The position numbers were made by a program, and so were the translations under genes. The notes under the pieces were generated by a model. It was given only the letters and a program-made list of their open reading frames with translations. It was not told the origin of the DNA and did no database searches. From Gammaproteobacteria bacterium (lineage in GTDB: Bacteria > Pseudomonadota > Gammaproteobacteria > Steroidobacterales > Steroidobacteraceae), in assembly GCA_028293725.1 (NCBI GenBank), contig JAQGOE010000304.1:1-23496 (forward strand): DNA of 23,496 nt, written 5' to 3'. Of the stretch, positions 15,741 through 22,641 are shown piece after piece. Each line of letters starts with the position of its first letter. Position 1 is the first letter of the stretch.

Positions 15741-16841
15741 ATGATCACGCTGGACGAACTTCGAACGGCCGGTGCCTCGTCGGTACTGTTCGAGTGCATT
15801 GCTGGAAGTCGGGCGTATGGTACTTCCACGACGGCAAGCGATGAGGATATTCGCGGCATATTCGCCGCACCGGCGGCCTCGTACATGGATCTGGTCCGTC
15901 CGCCTGACCAGATCAGCGATGAGCGCGGAAACGCGGTCTATTACAGCCTCCGCAGGGTCGTTGATCTCCTTGCACAGGCAAACCCGAACATCCTCGAACT
16001 TCTCTTCATGCCCGAAAACTGCGTGTTGAAGAGCTCTCCAGAGATGCGGTCCCTTGTCGCGCATCGCGATCTATTCATCTCGAAGCAATGCGCTGACACG
16101 CACGCCGGCTATGCCATGTCGCAGATCCGAAAGGCAAAGGGTCAAAACAAGTGGATCAACAATCCACGGCCGCCTGCACCTCCGGAAAAAGAGGACTACT
16201 GCTACATCGTCCCGTGGAACGCGGTGGAGCTGTCCGGTCGGCCACCCGCGCGCCCGATTCCGTTGAAAGCGACCGGCTGGTCGCTGGACGAGTATCACGC
16301 CGCGCGTCTGGAACACGGCAGGGACACCTACCGTCTCTATCACTACGGCAAAGGCGCACGAGGCGTGTTTCGTGGCGCAATGCTGGTTTGCGAATCAATC
16401 CCTGTGGAAGATGAGCAAGCGCGTTTCGCCGGCTTTCTCCTCTACAGCGAGCAGGCTTGGAAGCAGGCGCTCCTGGAGCATCAAAACTACTGGGTATGGC
16501 GGCGCGACCGAAACGAGGCCCGCTGGCAGCAACAGGAGCGAGGGGAGTTGGACTTCGATGCCAAGAACATGATGCATACCGTAAGGCTATTGCTATCAGG
16601 CCGGTCGATCGTAGAGTGTGGTAAACCGATCGTACGATTCTCGGGAGAGCAACTCGCCCTGCTCATGTCAATACGGGAAGGACGACTCCCTTTCGCCGAG
16701 ATCATGCAAATTGCGGAAGACCTTTTGGCTCAATGCGAGCAGTTCAAGACCCAGGCGAGCTATCCAGACGTTTGTGATGCGAACCGTGCGTCAGAGCTTT
16801 TGCGCTCCCTGACGAACAGTTGGGAAGGACGGACGCGATGA
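15741..16841 (+). CDS. RlaP-type nucleotidyltransferase (YcgL/PF10127-like), first copy
   Basis: A 366-aa member of the DNA polymerase beta superfamily. The nucleotidyltransferase signature is AGSRAYGTSTTASDEDIRGI, with Gly22-Ser23 and the metal-binding acids Asp34 and Asp36. The downstream helical part (VYYSLRRVVDLLAQANPNIL followed by ELLFMPE, then MSQIRKAKGQNKW and FDAKNMMHTVRLLLSG) matches the PF10127 family, named RlaP for its association with RNA ligase and RNA-repair loci. Members are predicted to add nucleotides to RNA ends or to a protein; I do not know the substrate here. It lies between fic and a second, shorter paralogue-like gene on the same strand, and its stop overlaps that gene by ATGA. 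The ribosome-binding site ahead of ATG 15741 is weak. Confidence 0.85.
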   Translation: MITLDELRTAGASSVLFECIAGSRAYGTSTTASDEDIRGIFAAPAASYMDLVRPPDQISDERGNAVYYSLRRVVDLLAQANPNILELLFMPENCVLKSSPEMRSLVAHRDLFISKQCADTHAGYAMSQIRKAKGQNKWINNPRPPAPPEKEDYCYIVPWNAVELSGRPPARPIPLKATGWSLDEYHAARLEHGRDTYRLYHYGKGARGVFRGAMLVCESIPVEDEQARFAGFLLYSEQAWKQALLEHQNYWVWRRDRNEARWQQQERGELDFDAKNMMHTVRLLLSGRSIVECGKPIVRFSGEQLALLMSIREGRLPFAEIMQIAEDLLAQCEQFKTQASYPDVCDANRASELLRSLTNSWEGRTR

Positions 16842-17632
16842 GGGAGCGCGTTGTCGACGAGCTACAGCGCATCGAACGACAGTATGGCGTTCGCGTGCTG
16901 CTGGCGGTCGAATCCGGAAGTCGTGCGTGGGGCTTTGCCTCCCCGGACAGCGATTATGATGTTCGATTCATCTATAACCATCATCGCGACTGGTATATAT
17001 CCGTAGCCGAGTCACGCGACGTGATCGAAGAAATGCTACCCGGTGACCTTGATGTCAGTGGCTGGGATCTGCGCAAAACGCTGCGGCTGTTCGGGAAATG
17101 TAATATCGCGCTCAACGAGTGGCTCGGATCGTCAATCGTCTATTGGCAGGCGCCGACATTCCGGGAGCAATTCCTCCGACTCATGCCGAGTTACTTCAAT
17201 CCGATGGCCGGTCTGCATCACTACAGAAGCATGGCGGTGCGCACGCTCGAAGAGAACCTGGAGGGCGAGCGAATTGGCATAAAGAAGCTTTTCTATGTGT
17301 TGAGGCCACTGCTGGCTTGTAGATGGATCGAGAGGAATCGATCGCAGCCGCCCACCCTGTTCCATGCCCTGATGGATGACGAGTTGGTTTCGCCTGAAGA
17401 ACGGATATGGATTGAAGGACTTCTGAAACGCAAAGCAGACGCGCGCGAAGCGGAACCCGTCGCGGTGAACGACGCGCGCGCGAATTGCATTCGGGCGGAA
17501 TTGGAACGGTGCGGCTCGATGTCAATGTCTCCGGCTGTCCCGTCCGCCGGCTCAAAGGATGAATTGGATGGCCTATTACGGCGTTGGGTGGTCATCCACG
17601 ATACGCCGCCCTGCCCTCAGCCGGGTAGCTAG
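16838..17632 (+). CDS. RlaP-type nucleotidyltransferase, second copy
   Basis: The start is ATG 16838, which overlaps the previous stop (ATGA); an upstream frame start at 16820 is less likely. The product is 264 aa. The signature ESGSRAWGFASPDSDYDVRF holds Gly27-Ser28 and metal ligands Asp39 and Asp41. A conserved helical region follows (DLDVSGWDLRKTLRLFGKCN, LNEWLGSSIVY, IGIKKLFYVLRPLLACRWIE). This is the compact RlaP form. It is not a simple duplicate of the first copy, since outside the active site the two differ in length and sequence. Tandem nucleotidyltransferases in one operon suggest two substrates, or a complex in which they act together. The last 30 residues (after PAVPSAG) look poorly conserved. 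Confidence 0.85.
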   Translation: MRERVVDELQRIERQYGVRVLLAVESGSRAWGFASPDSDYDVRFIYNHHRDWYISVAESRDVIEEMLPGDLDVSGWDLRKTLRLFGKCNIALNEWLGSSIVYWQAPTFREQFLRLMPSYFNPMAGLHHYRSMAVRTLEENLEGERIGIKKLFYVLRPLLACRWIERNRSQPPTLFHALMDDELVSPEERIWIEGLLKRKADAREAEPVAVNDARANCIRAELERCGSMSMSPAVPSAGSKDELDGLLRRWVVIHDTPPCPQPGS

Positions 17633-17804
17633 CGCTCGAGCCTCCGAGGTCTCCCCAGAACGTATGCAGAATTCGATGCAACTCGGGAGCGCGCCGCGGT
17701 CACAGCGCGCCACGAAGTGTGCGCACCGGCCACGTCCCTACCCTGCTTCGACACCAGCAACCCGGAGTTACCTCATTGCTGCGTCGCGAGGCTGGCTGTA
17801 ACCG
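17633..17804. other. Intergenic, no gene seen
   Basis: Lies between the second nucleotidyltransferase and the repeat at 17805. There are open frames but none with protein-like composition. Confidence 0.3.
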
Positions 17805-17858
17805 CCTCAATCTGAAGGGGGTAATTGCTATAAAGCTCGTAGCGGCCCCCCGCTACCA
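17805..17858 (+). repeat. GCTACCA-core repeat, copy 4 (long form)
   Basis: It matches 13204-13256 over 54 bases with two substitutions and one extra G. The end folds as GTAGCGG-CCCC-CCGCTAC. It is in the same orientation as the other three copies and closes the fic/nucleotidyltransferase unit. The tandem TTGC units found after copies 2 and 3 are absent; a different inverted repeat follows instead. Confidence 0.85.
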
Positions 17859-17859
17859 C

Positions 17860-17881
17860 GTTTTCGATCACGCTCGAAAAC
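17860..17881. repeat. Perfect 8-bp inverted repeat after core copy 4
   Basis: GTTTTCGA (17860-17867) and TCGAAAAC (17874-17881) with a 6-base loop. It follows the core repeat immediately and could be a recombinase or regulator site. Confidence 0.5.
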
Positions 17882-17912
17882 CCTGGAAATTCCGCCGTTT
17901 CTGAACATCAAG

Positions 17913-17930
17913 CCCGCCATCCCTGGCGGG
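17913..17930. terminator. Strong GC hairpin, possible terminator
   Basis: CCCGCCA-TCCC-TGGCGGG is a perfect 7-bp stem with a 4-base loop. It is followed by TTGTGCGG rather than a T run, so it is a weak intrinsic terminator at best. It could end transcription of the plus-strand operon. Confidence 0.4.
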
Positions 17931-18047
17931 TTGTGCGGAAGGTCGGGAGCGTTCTACTCCGCCGACCCCCGTCCTTCCTATTGCTCCCGCCGCACGCACC
18001 GGTAAATTCCCGCCCTGCAGTCAGGCTACAGAATTCACTGAGCCTGC

Positions 18048-18272
18048 TCAGACGGAATCCCTAGATGCTTCCCGCCATTCGTGCAACGCACGCTCGCATC
18101 CGTTGATCCCAACCATCAAACCAAGGAGTGCCACCGCGAATAAGAATCCTCCTAGGACGTATCCAGCGGCGTCGTGATGATGGCGGGTAGCCCAGAATAG
18201 CGCCGGGGGACCAACCAAGAAGAATAACGCGGATATTTTGAGCCCCGGACGCTTCCAAGTGGCTTCGGGCAT
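18048..18272 (-). CDS. Small membrane protein of unknown function
   Basis: The frame is open to 18404, but ATG 18272 is preferred because GGGGA lies five bases upstream and the sequence before it is not protein-like. The 74-aa product has two hydrophobic segments (LKISALFFLVGPPALFWAT and YVLGGFLFAVALLGLMVGIN) separated by a His-rich loop (RHHHDAAG) and a charged C-terminus (HEWREASRDSV). It is probably a two-helix inner-membrane protein. No family is recognised and no partner is adjacent. Confidence 0.55.
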   Translation of the reverse strand: MPEATWKRPGLKISALFFLVGPPALFWATRHHHDAAGYVLGGFLFAVALLGLMVGINGCERALHEWREASRDSV

Positions 18273-18429
18273 TGGTCCCCAAAAGCACAGTCTGTTGACA
18301 ATGCCACCATAGACACAGCAGGACGTATCTAGCGACACCTTGTCGATATTCGGAATACTCCGACCACGCGGTTTAAGTGGCGTTCGAACATTCGTCTTAC
18401 GCAAAGAAACTTCTCCAACGAACCGGACG

Positions 18430-18590
18430 GTTCCTTGTATTGGTTGAGCCGATCAACATTCATTTCAGCCTCCAAATGCGATCCATAAAACCTTTGGACC
18501 ATTTCCGGCGAAGTGCGGCAGTTCCTTGCAAGTACCGCAATATTCATTTCGCCGTGGATAAGCTGGCGCATGATGGCTGTATGACGCAAG
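18430..18590 (-). pseudogene. Tyrosine recombinase (integrase) C-terminal remnant
   Basis: A minus-strand frame contains MRQLIHGEMNIAVLARNCRT followed by SPEMVQRFYGSHLEAEMN. This is the end of a phage-type integrase: the helix with the last active-site region and the 'GTSxxMIxRxYgH/S' segment that holds the nucleophilic Tyr (here in RFYGSHL). The Arg/His residues and all of the N-terminal and core-binding parts are missing, and the surrounding frame (18329-18682) does not match integrases. It is a relic of an integrase gene. It lies about 600 bp beyond the last GCTACCA repeat. Confidence 0.6.
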
Positions 18591-18788
18591 CAGCCGAGTT
18601 CTCGGGTTTGGCAAAGGTTCCCCCAATGACCATCTGGCTTGTCGTTGCAGCTCTTTAGCGAGGCGGCGGTACCGACCCGCAAAATCGCCTCTTAACGTTT
18701 CGTAGCTCTTCGCTGAGAAGGAGCCTCATCGCGGGGGGAATTAGGTCACTGTTACTCATCGAGATCCGTTCCGAAGCGCGGATGCCCG
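18591..18788. other. Intergenic, no gene supported
   Basis: A 34-codon minus frame (starting MSNSDLIPPAMRLLLSEELR near 18757) is the only thing noted. It is too short to support as a gene. Confidence 0.25.
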
Positions 18789-19331
18789 TCAGAGCCGCAT
18801 GCCGAGCCAAATCACCGCTTCAGTCGCCCAACTCACCAGCGGTCGAAGGATTCTGGGCCAAAAGAGGCCCACCATGGACTCGAATCCTGCTCTGTCACGG
18901 TGAGCCCGTTCATCATCAATAATTGACCTAATGGCCGCGACCGCCGCCGGGTCCACCAAGCGCAATGTTGACATTTGAGCCTCGAGATGTCGTAACACGA
19001 CGGTCTCGACGGCGACAGTCGTCGCTGCAACGGATGCACGCCCGCAGAATCCGGTGACAAGACCAAGCGCAAAACCACCAAGTCCGCACAGATGGTAACT
19101 GCGGCAACGAGGGCGAGCGCGGCGTATGAGTTCAGCCGCGAATATTTCGCGGTGTCGCATTTCGTGGTCCAGGAACTCTCTCAGTTCGGACGTGATGACC
19201 GAGTTCCGCCATCGGCAAGCAAGCAGCTGCGCTCGGTAAATGTTGACGGCACCGTGGTCACCCGCATGGTTGACCTTTATTACTCGGTCTCCCAGAGATT
19301 CATCAGCAGCCAATCGCGCGATAACTTCCAT
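18789..19331 (-). CDS. Coq7-like diiron hydroxylase family protein
   Basis: A 180-aa protein aligned in my reading with Coq7/CAT5 proteins, the membrane-associated diiron enzymes that hydroxylate demethoxyubiquinone in ubiquinone synthesis. Visible features are KVNHAGDHGAVNIYRAQL near the N-terminus, Glu57-x-x-His60 (EMRH), a central hydrophobic hairpin (LGGFALGLVTGFCG), Glu109 and Glu141-x-x-His144 (ERAH). Five of six metal ligands are in place. The first ligand, normally Glu in HAGE, is Asp25 here. This could be a divergent or specialised member. It sits in an accessory region without other ubiquinone genes. It is separated by 33 bp from the upstream, same-strand MntA-HepT fusion gene, which ends at 19365. 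Confidence 0.8.
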   Translation of the reverse strand: MEVIARLAADESLGDRVIKVNHAGDHGAVNIYRAQLLACRWRNSVITSELREFLDHEMRHREIFAAELIRRARPRCRSYHLCGLGGFALGLVTGFCGRASVAATTVAVETVVLRHLEAQMSTLRLVDPAAVAAIRSIIDDERAHRDRAGFESMVGLFWPRILRPLVSWATEAVIWLGMRL

Positions 19332-19364
19332 AGTGCGCTCTCGAAGCCGTCAATAAAGCAGTCG

Positions 19365-19907
19365 CTAAGATCTGGGGTGTGAAACCAGCGGTAGGAGCTG
19401 GCGTTCGAGCTCAGGCAAAGAGGATTTGACCGTATCCCAAACGATATTCAGGTCAATGTCGAAGTAGCCGTGCGCCATGCGGTTGCGCATGCCTCGCATT
19501 TGGGCCCACGGAATCTCTGAATGGGTTGCGGCAAAATCGCCGCAGTCGCTCACGATGCGCGAGGCGGCCTCGCCGATCGTGATCAGATTGAGAACAACTG
19601 CCGGTTGGGTGCGTCGATCGTTGAGGAAATCGGCCTTGACGGTGCTCTCGACGTATTCGCGCGCCAGGTCTCCCGGCGTCAATAGGTCCACAGGCACCCC
19701 GAGCAGTTCTTGAAGGGCGATCTGCAGACCACCTAGGTCGAAGAGAGTCGCGCCAGGTAACGGGTCGACGAGAATGTCGAGATCGCTGCTCTCGGTATCC
19801 CGCCCGCGCAGTACAGAGCCGAACACGCGCGGATCGCTTGCGCGGGACTGCTGGACGAGACGCCGGATCTCATCTCTATGGAGCCTGAATGCGCTGGACG
19901 GTTTCAC
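19365..19907 (-). CDS. MntA-HepT type fusion: MNT nucleotidyltransferase + HEPN
   Basis: One 180-aa frame from a GTG at 19907. The N-terminal part is a minimal nucleotidyltransferase: FGSVLRGRDTESSDLDILVD with Gly30-Ser31, Asp42 and Asp44, and a third acid in PVDLL (Asp74). From about residue 88 it becomes a HEPN/HepT domain: FLNDRRTQPAVVLNLITIGE, and RNRMAHGY with the Rx4HxY motif (Arg141, His146, Tyr148). In normal pairs MntA and HepT are separate proteins; the antitoxin adenylylates the toxin's Tyr to silence its RNase activity. Here the junction (DLAREYVESTVKADF) lacks the end of MntA and the first helix of HepT, as though a deletion joined two genes in frame. The active-site residues survive in both halves. 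Confidence 0.85.
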   Translation of the reverse strand: MKPSSAFRLHRDEIRRLVQQSRASDPRVFGSVLRGRDTESSDLDILVDPLPGATLFDLGGLQIALQELLGVPVDLLTPGDLAREYVESTVKADFLNDRRTQPAVVLNLITIGEAASRIVSDCGDFAATHSEIPWAQMRGMRNRMAHGYFDIDLNIVWDTVKSSLPELERQLLPLVSHPRS

Positions 19908-20144
19908 GCGGACTATCTCGGGTTCGATTTCTTGAGATTTACGCTCAGATGGCCGATTCCGGCCCAGCTCCCCATCGAGCCATAATATTCATTATTAATC
20001 AATAGGTTGAGCGGACGTATCGCTCAAAATCAGAGGCGGACGCTCTATGGCTAGCCCTCGCCGACTACCTCTCGCATATGTTGGAAGCGGTACGGTTCGG
20101 ACGAAGCGCGCTATCGACGCCGTCGACACAGGTGCGACGGCCCA
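19908..20144. other. Intergenic, no gene seen
   Basis: Lies between the MntA-HepT fusion gene and the 3' end of the transporter gene. An AT-rich patch (TAATATTCATTATTAATC near 19982) could serve as a promoter for the fusion gene only if transcription ran leftwards from it; I did not find a clear -35/-10 pair. Confidence 0.3.
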
Positions 20145-21503
20145 TTAGAGGGCGTGGGTTCGGGGCTTCGCTCCATCGACTCCGACTCCAAGCCGCCGCT
20201 GAACCTCCTCCAACGACAATCCTTTTGTCTCGATAACCATCATCCTGACCCATGCCAGCTGCAGTACCATCATGAAACAGAAGAACAGGAAAACGTAGCC
20301 GGGCGCGAACGCCGTGACCATCTTCGGGAAAAACGTCGTGAGGAGTGCCGCGCAGATCCAGTGTGTGAAGCTCCCGAGCGCCTGCCCCTCCGCGCGATGC
20401 TTGTTGGGAAATATCTCTGAGATCAGTACCCAGATCACGGTTCCCTGGCCGATTGCATGCGCGGCGATGAACGCAAAAATGCAGACCGGCACGATACTGT
20501 AGTGAGCCGTGAAGAAGGCCCATGCCACGAGACCAAGAGAAATGATGTATCCGAAGGAGCCTATATAGAGCAGCGTACGCCTGCCCAGGCGATCGATGAG
20601 CCACAACCCGACACATGTAAAGATCAGGTTGGTAATGCCTATGCCCAGGGACTGAAGCAAAGCTGCCTGCGTCCGCAGACCCGCCATTTCGAAAATGCGC
20701 GGGGCGAAATAGAGAATGGCGTTGATTCCTGAAAGTTGGTTGAAAAATGCGACACAGACAGCAAGCAGGATGGGCACACGCAGCGAAGGGCTCCAGAAAT
20801 TCCCAGCAACGGTTTTTTCGGCCGATGCGGCCAGAATGGCATCTGCTTTCGAGGCAATTTTCACTTCCGATGCGCCGGGCTCGATGAACCGGAGCATCGC
20901 GATGCCGGCTTCGCGGTCTCCCTTTTGTCCCAGAAGCCAACGCGGGCTTTCCGGAATGATCAGGCAGCACAAAGAGTACAGGACGGCCGGAAACGCCGCG
21001 ACGCCGAGCATCCAACGCCACGCGTGTTCGCAAACACCTGCTAGCAAAGCATTCGAGAGATACGCGACGACGATCCCGAAGACGATGTTCAACTGAAACA
21101 TTCCGGCCAGACGGCCTCGATGCCCGGCCGGTGCGATCTCCGAGATATAGAGCGGCGCGGCAATGGTCGAAATACCGATGCCCAGGCCACCGATCAGCCG
21201 CGCGATGATGAAAGAATAAACGTCGGTCGCAAGACTCGACCATAGCGCCGAAACGATGTAAAGGACGCCGATGCCGACCAGTGTCCACTTACGGCCGAAG
21301 CGATCGGTCGGCCAGCCTCCGAGCAGCGCGCCGACAACGGTTCCGTAAAGCGCCGAGGCTGTCGCGATTCCATGGGTACCCGCGCTCAGTCCCCACAGCG
21401 CCTGAATCTTCTGCTCTGCACCGGAAATTACGACGGTGTCGAACCCGAATAGAAAGCCCGCCAGCGCGGCGGTGAGCGACCAGAATAGGATACGGCTGCT
21501 CAT
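20145..21503 (-). CDS. Sugar-porter family MFS transporter
   Basis: ATG 21503 (GAGG five to six bases ahead) gives 452 aa; the frame begins earlier at a TTG (21533), which is less likely. The protein shows all sugar-porter hallmarks: AGFLFGFDTVVISGAEQKIQ in helix 1, DRFGRKWTL after helix 2, APLYISEIAPAGHRGRL, PESPRWLLGQ, DRLGRRTLLYIG in the second half, SEIFPNKHRAEGQA, and the terminal ETKGLSLEEVQ. Twelve membrane helices are expected, with proton-coupled uptake or facilitated diffusion of a sugar in the inner membrane. The specific sugar cannot be read from the sequence. It lies 47 bp downstream of the YncE-like gene on the same strand and is probably co-transcribed with it. Confidence 0.92.
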   Translation of the reverse strand: MSSRILFWSLTAALAGFLFGFDTVVISGAEQKIQALWGLSAGTHGIATASALYGTVVGALLGGWPTDRFGRKWTLVGIGVLYIVSALWSSLATDVYSFIIARLIGGLGIGISTIAAPLYISEIAPAGHRGRLAGMFQLNIVFGIVVAYLSNALLAGVCEHAWRWMLGVAAFPAVLYSLCCLIIPESPRWLLGQKGDREAGIAMLRFIEPGASEVKIASKADAILAASAEKTVAGNFWSPSLRVPILLAVCVAFFNQLSGINAILYFAPRIFEMAGLRTQAALLQSLGIGITNLIFTCVGLWLIDRLGRRTLLYIGSFGYIISLGLVAWAFFTAHYSIVPVCIFAFIAAHAIGQGTVIWVLISEIFPNKHRAEGQALGSFTHWICAALLTTFFPKMVTAFAPGYVFLFFCFMMVLQLAWVRMMVIETKGLSLEEVQRRLGVGVDGAKPRTHAL

Positions 21504-21550
21504 CCGCGCCTCGGGTCGTGCCGCCGCCGACAAACAGGCCGGCCGGGCAG

Positions 21551-22564
21551 TTAGTCGTGTTTGCCGACAACTAGTAGTTTGAAGGTTTCCGGTTTGGGCT
21601 GCCGCCGGCCGGCCGGTCCACTCTGGAACTCCGCAGTCGGGAGATAGAGCGTATGCGTGGACGGGTCGACAGTCATCGTTCGGGCGCCCTCGTTGGTAGC
21701 GACGGTCTGGGTAATTCCAAACTTGCCGGGCGATGTTTCGCGCGCAACGACCAGATTTCCATCGCCGGTGCTGACGAAGATCTCGTCACTGTCGAATTTC
21801 ACGGCGTCGACGCCCTTGCCGATCGGCAAGTTTGCCAGAACCTTGCCATCCTTCGTGTCCATCACCACCAATTGCTGCGGTCCACGACAGCCGATGAAGA
21901 GGCGGCCTGTTTTGTCATCGAGCGCTATTCCAACCGGGTTGCCTCCAGGCGCCACCGGCCAGTTCGCCACCACAGCATGCTTCTCGAGGTCGACCACGGC
22001 CACTTCATTGGTCGTCATGAGGTTGATGTAGACCCGCCCCTTCGCATCGGCAGCCAGAAATTCCGGCTCCCCGCGCAGCGCGGCGACCGTATCCAGCTTG
22101 CCATTGTGAGGATCGATGTCCGGCCGAAAAGACAGCAGCGCCTTGCCGCGCCCCGACACGGCCAACACAAGGTTATCTGTGGAGTCGAAAATAATCCCAT
22201 CGATATCCGGCATTGCGGGCAGGCGCCCCAGGATCGCATAGGTTGCGAGATCGAAAATCACGATGCTCCCCTGTGCGCCTCCGTCACTGATGAATCCCCT
22301 GCCGACGGAAGGGACCAACGCGACGCCGTGCGCCTCCTGCTGCCCGGGGATGTCGGCAATCAATGCACCGGTTTGTCCATTGACCACCATGGTGTGGGTC
22401 GTGCGCGCAACAAAAAGGCGATGGCTCGCGGGATCTGCTGACAGGTAATCCCAGGCCCCAGGTCCTTTGAGCTCGAATGAATTGACCCGATGCCAGTCCT
22501 GAGCCGCCAGCGCCGGCATCACCGCTGCGAACGCCATGGCGCCTATAATTGGTACGAATCTCAT
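21551..22564 (-). CDS. Periplasmic YncE-like beta-propeller protein
   Basis: A signal peptide MRFVPIIGAMAFAAVMPALA (cleavage near LAA-QDW) is followed by about 310 residues of repeated propeller blades, e.g. LFVARTTHTMVVNGQTGALI, GSIVIFDLATYAILGRLPAM, VYINLMTTNEVAVVDLEKHA, RLFIGCRGPQQLVVMDTKDG. This fits the seven-bladed YVTN/YncE family. The start is debatable: GGAGGA sits 13 bases before ATG 22564 and seven before an in-frame TTG at 22570, and the open frame begins at TTG 22588. The likely role is binding of a small molecule or partner in the periplasm, possibly linked to the adjacent sugar transporter. No catalytic residues are evident. Confidence 0.88.
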   Translation of the reverse strand: MRFVPIIGAMAFAAVMPALAAQDWHRVNSFELKGPGAWDYLSADPASHRLFVARTTHTMVVNGQTGALIADIPGQQEAHGVALVPSVGRGFISDGGAQGSIVIFDLATYAILGRLPAMPDIDGIIFDSTDNLVLAVSGRGKALLSFRPDIDPHNGKLDTVAALRGEPEFLAADAKGRVYINLMTTNEVAVVDLEKHAVVANWPVAPGGNPVGIALDDKTGRLFIGCRGPQQLVVMDTKDGKVLANLPIGKGVDAVKFDSDEIFVSTGDGNLVVARETSPGKFGITQTVATNEGARTMTVDPSTHTLYLPTAEFQSGPAGRRQPKPETFKLLVVGKHD

Positions 22565-22641
22565 TTTCAAAATCGTGTCCTCCGTCAATAAGAGTTTGAA
22601 CCTGGTTGCAGCTCAACACTCGAAGTCGAGTCCTGGCGCCC

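Noticed and set aside
8674..17858. CRISPR array or integron attC sites as explanation for the GCTACCA repeats
   Set aside because: Spacing of 69 bp and 4.5 kb rules out CRISPR, and the copies lack the GTTRRRY/RYYYAAC ends of attC sites.
20065..21288. 407-aa minus-strand ORF overlapping the transporter gene
   Set aside because: It is an out-of-frame shadow of the sugar-porter gene, Arg- and His-rich with no motifs.
21653..22441. 262-aa plus-strand ORF opposite the YncE-like gene
   Set aside because: An antisense shadow, His- and Arg-rich, with no recognisable domain.
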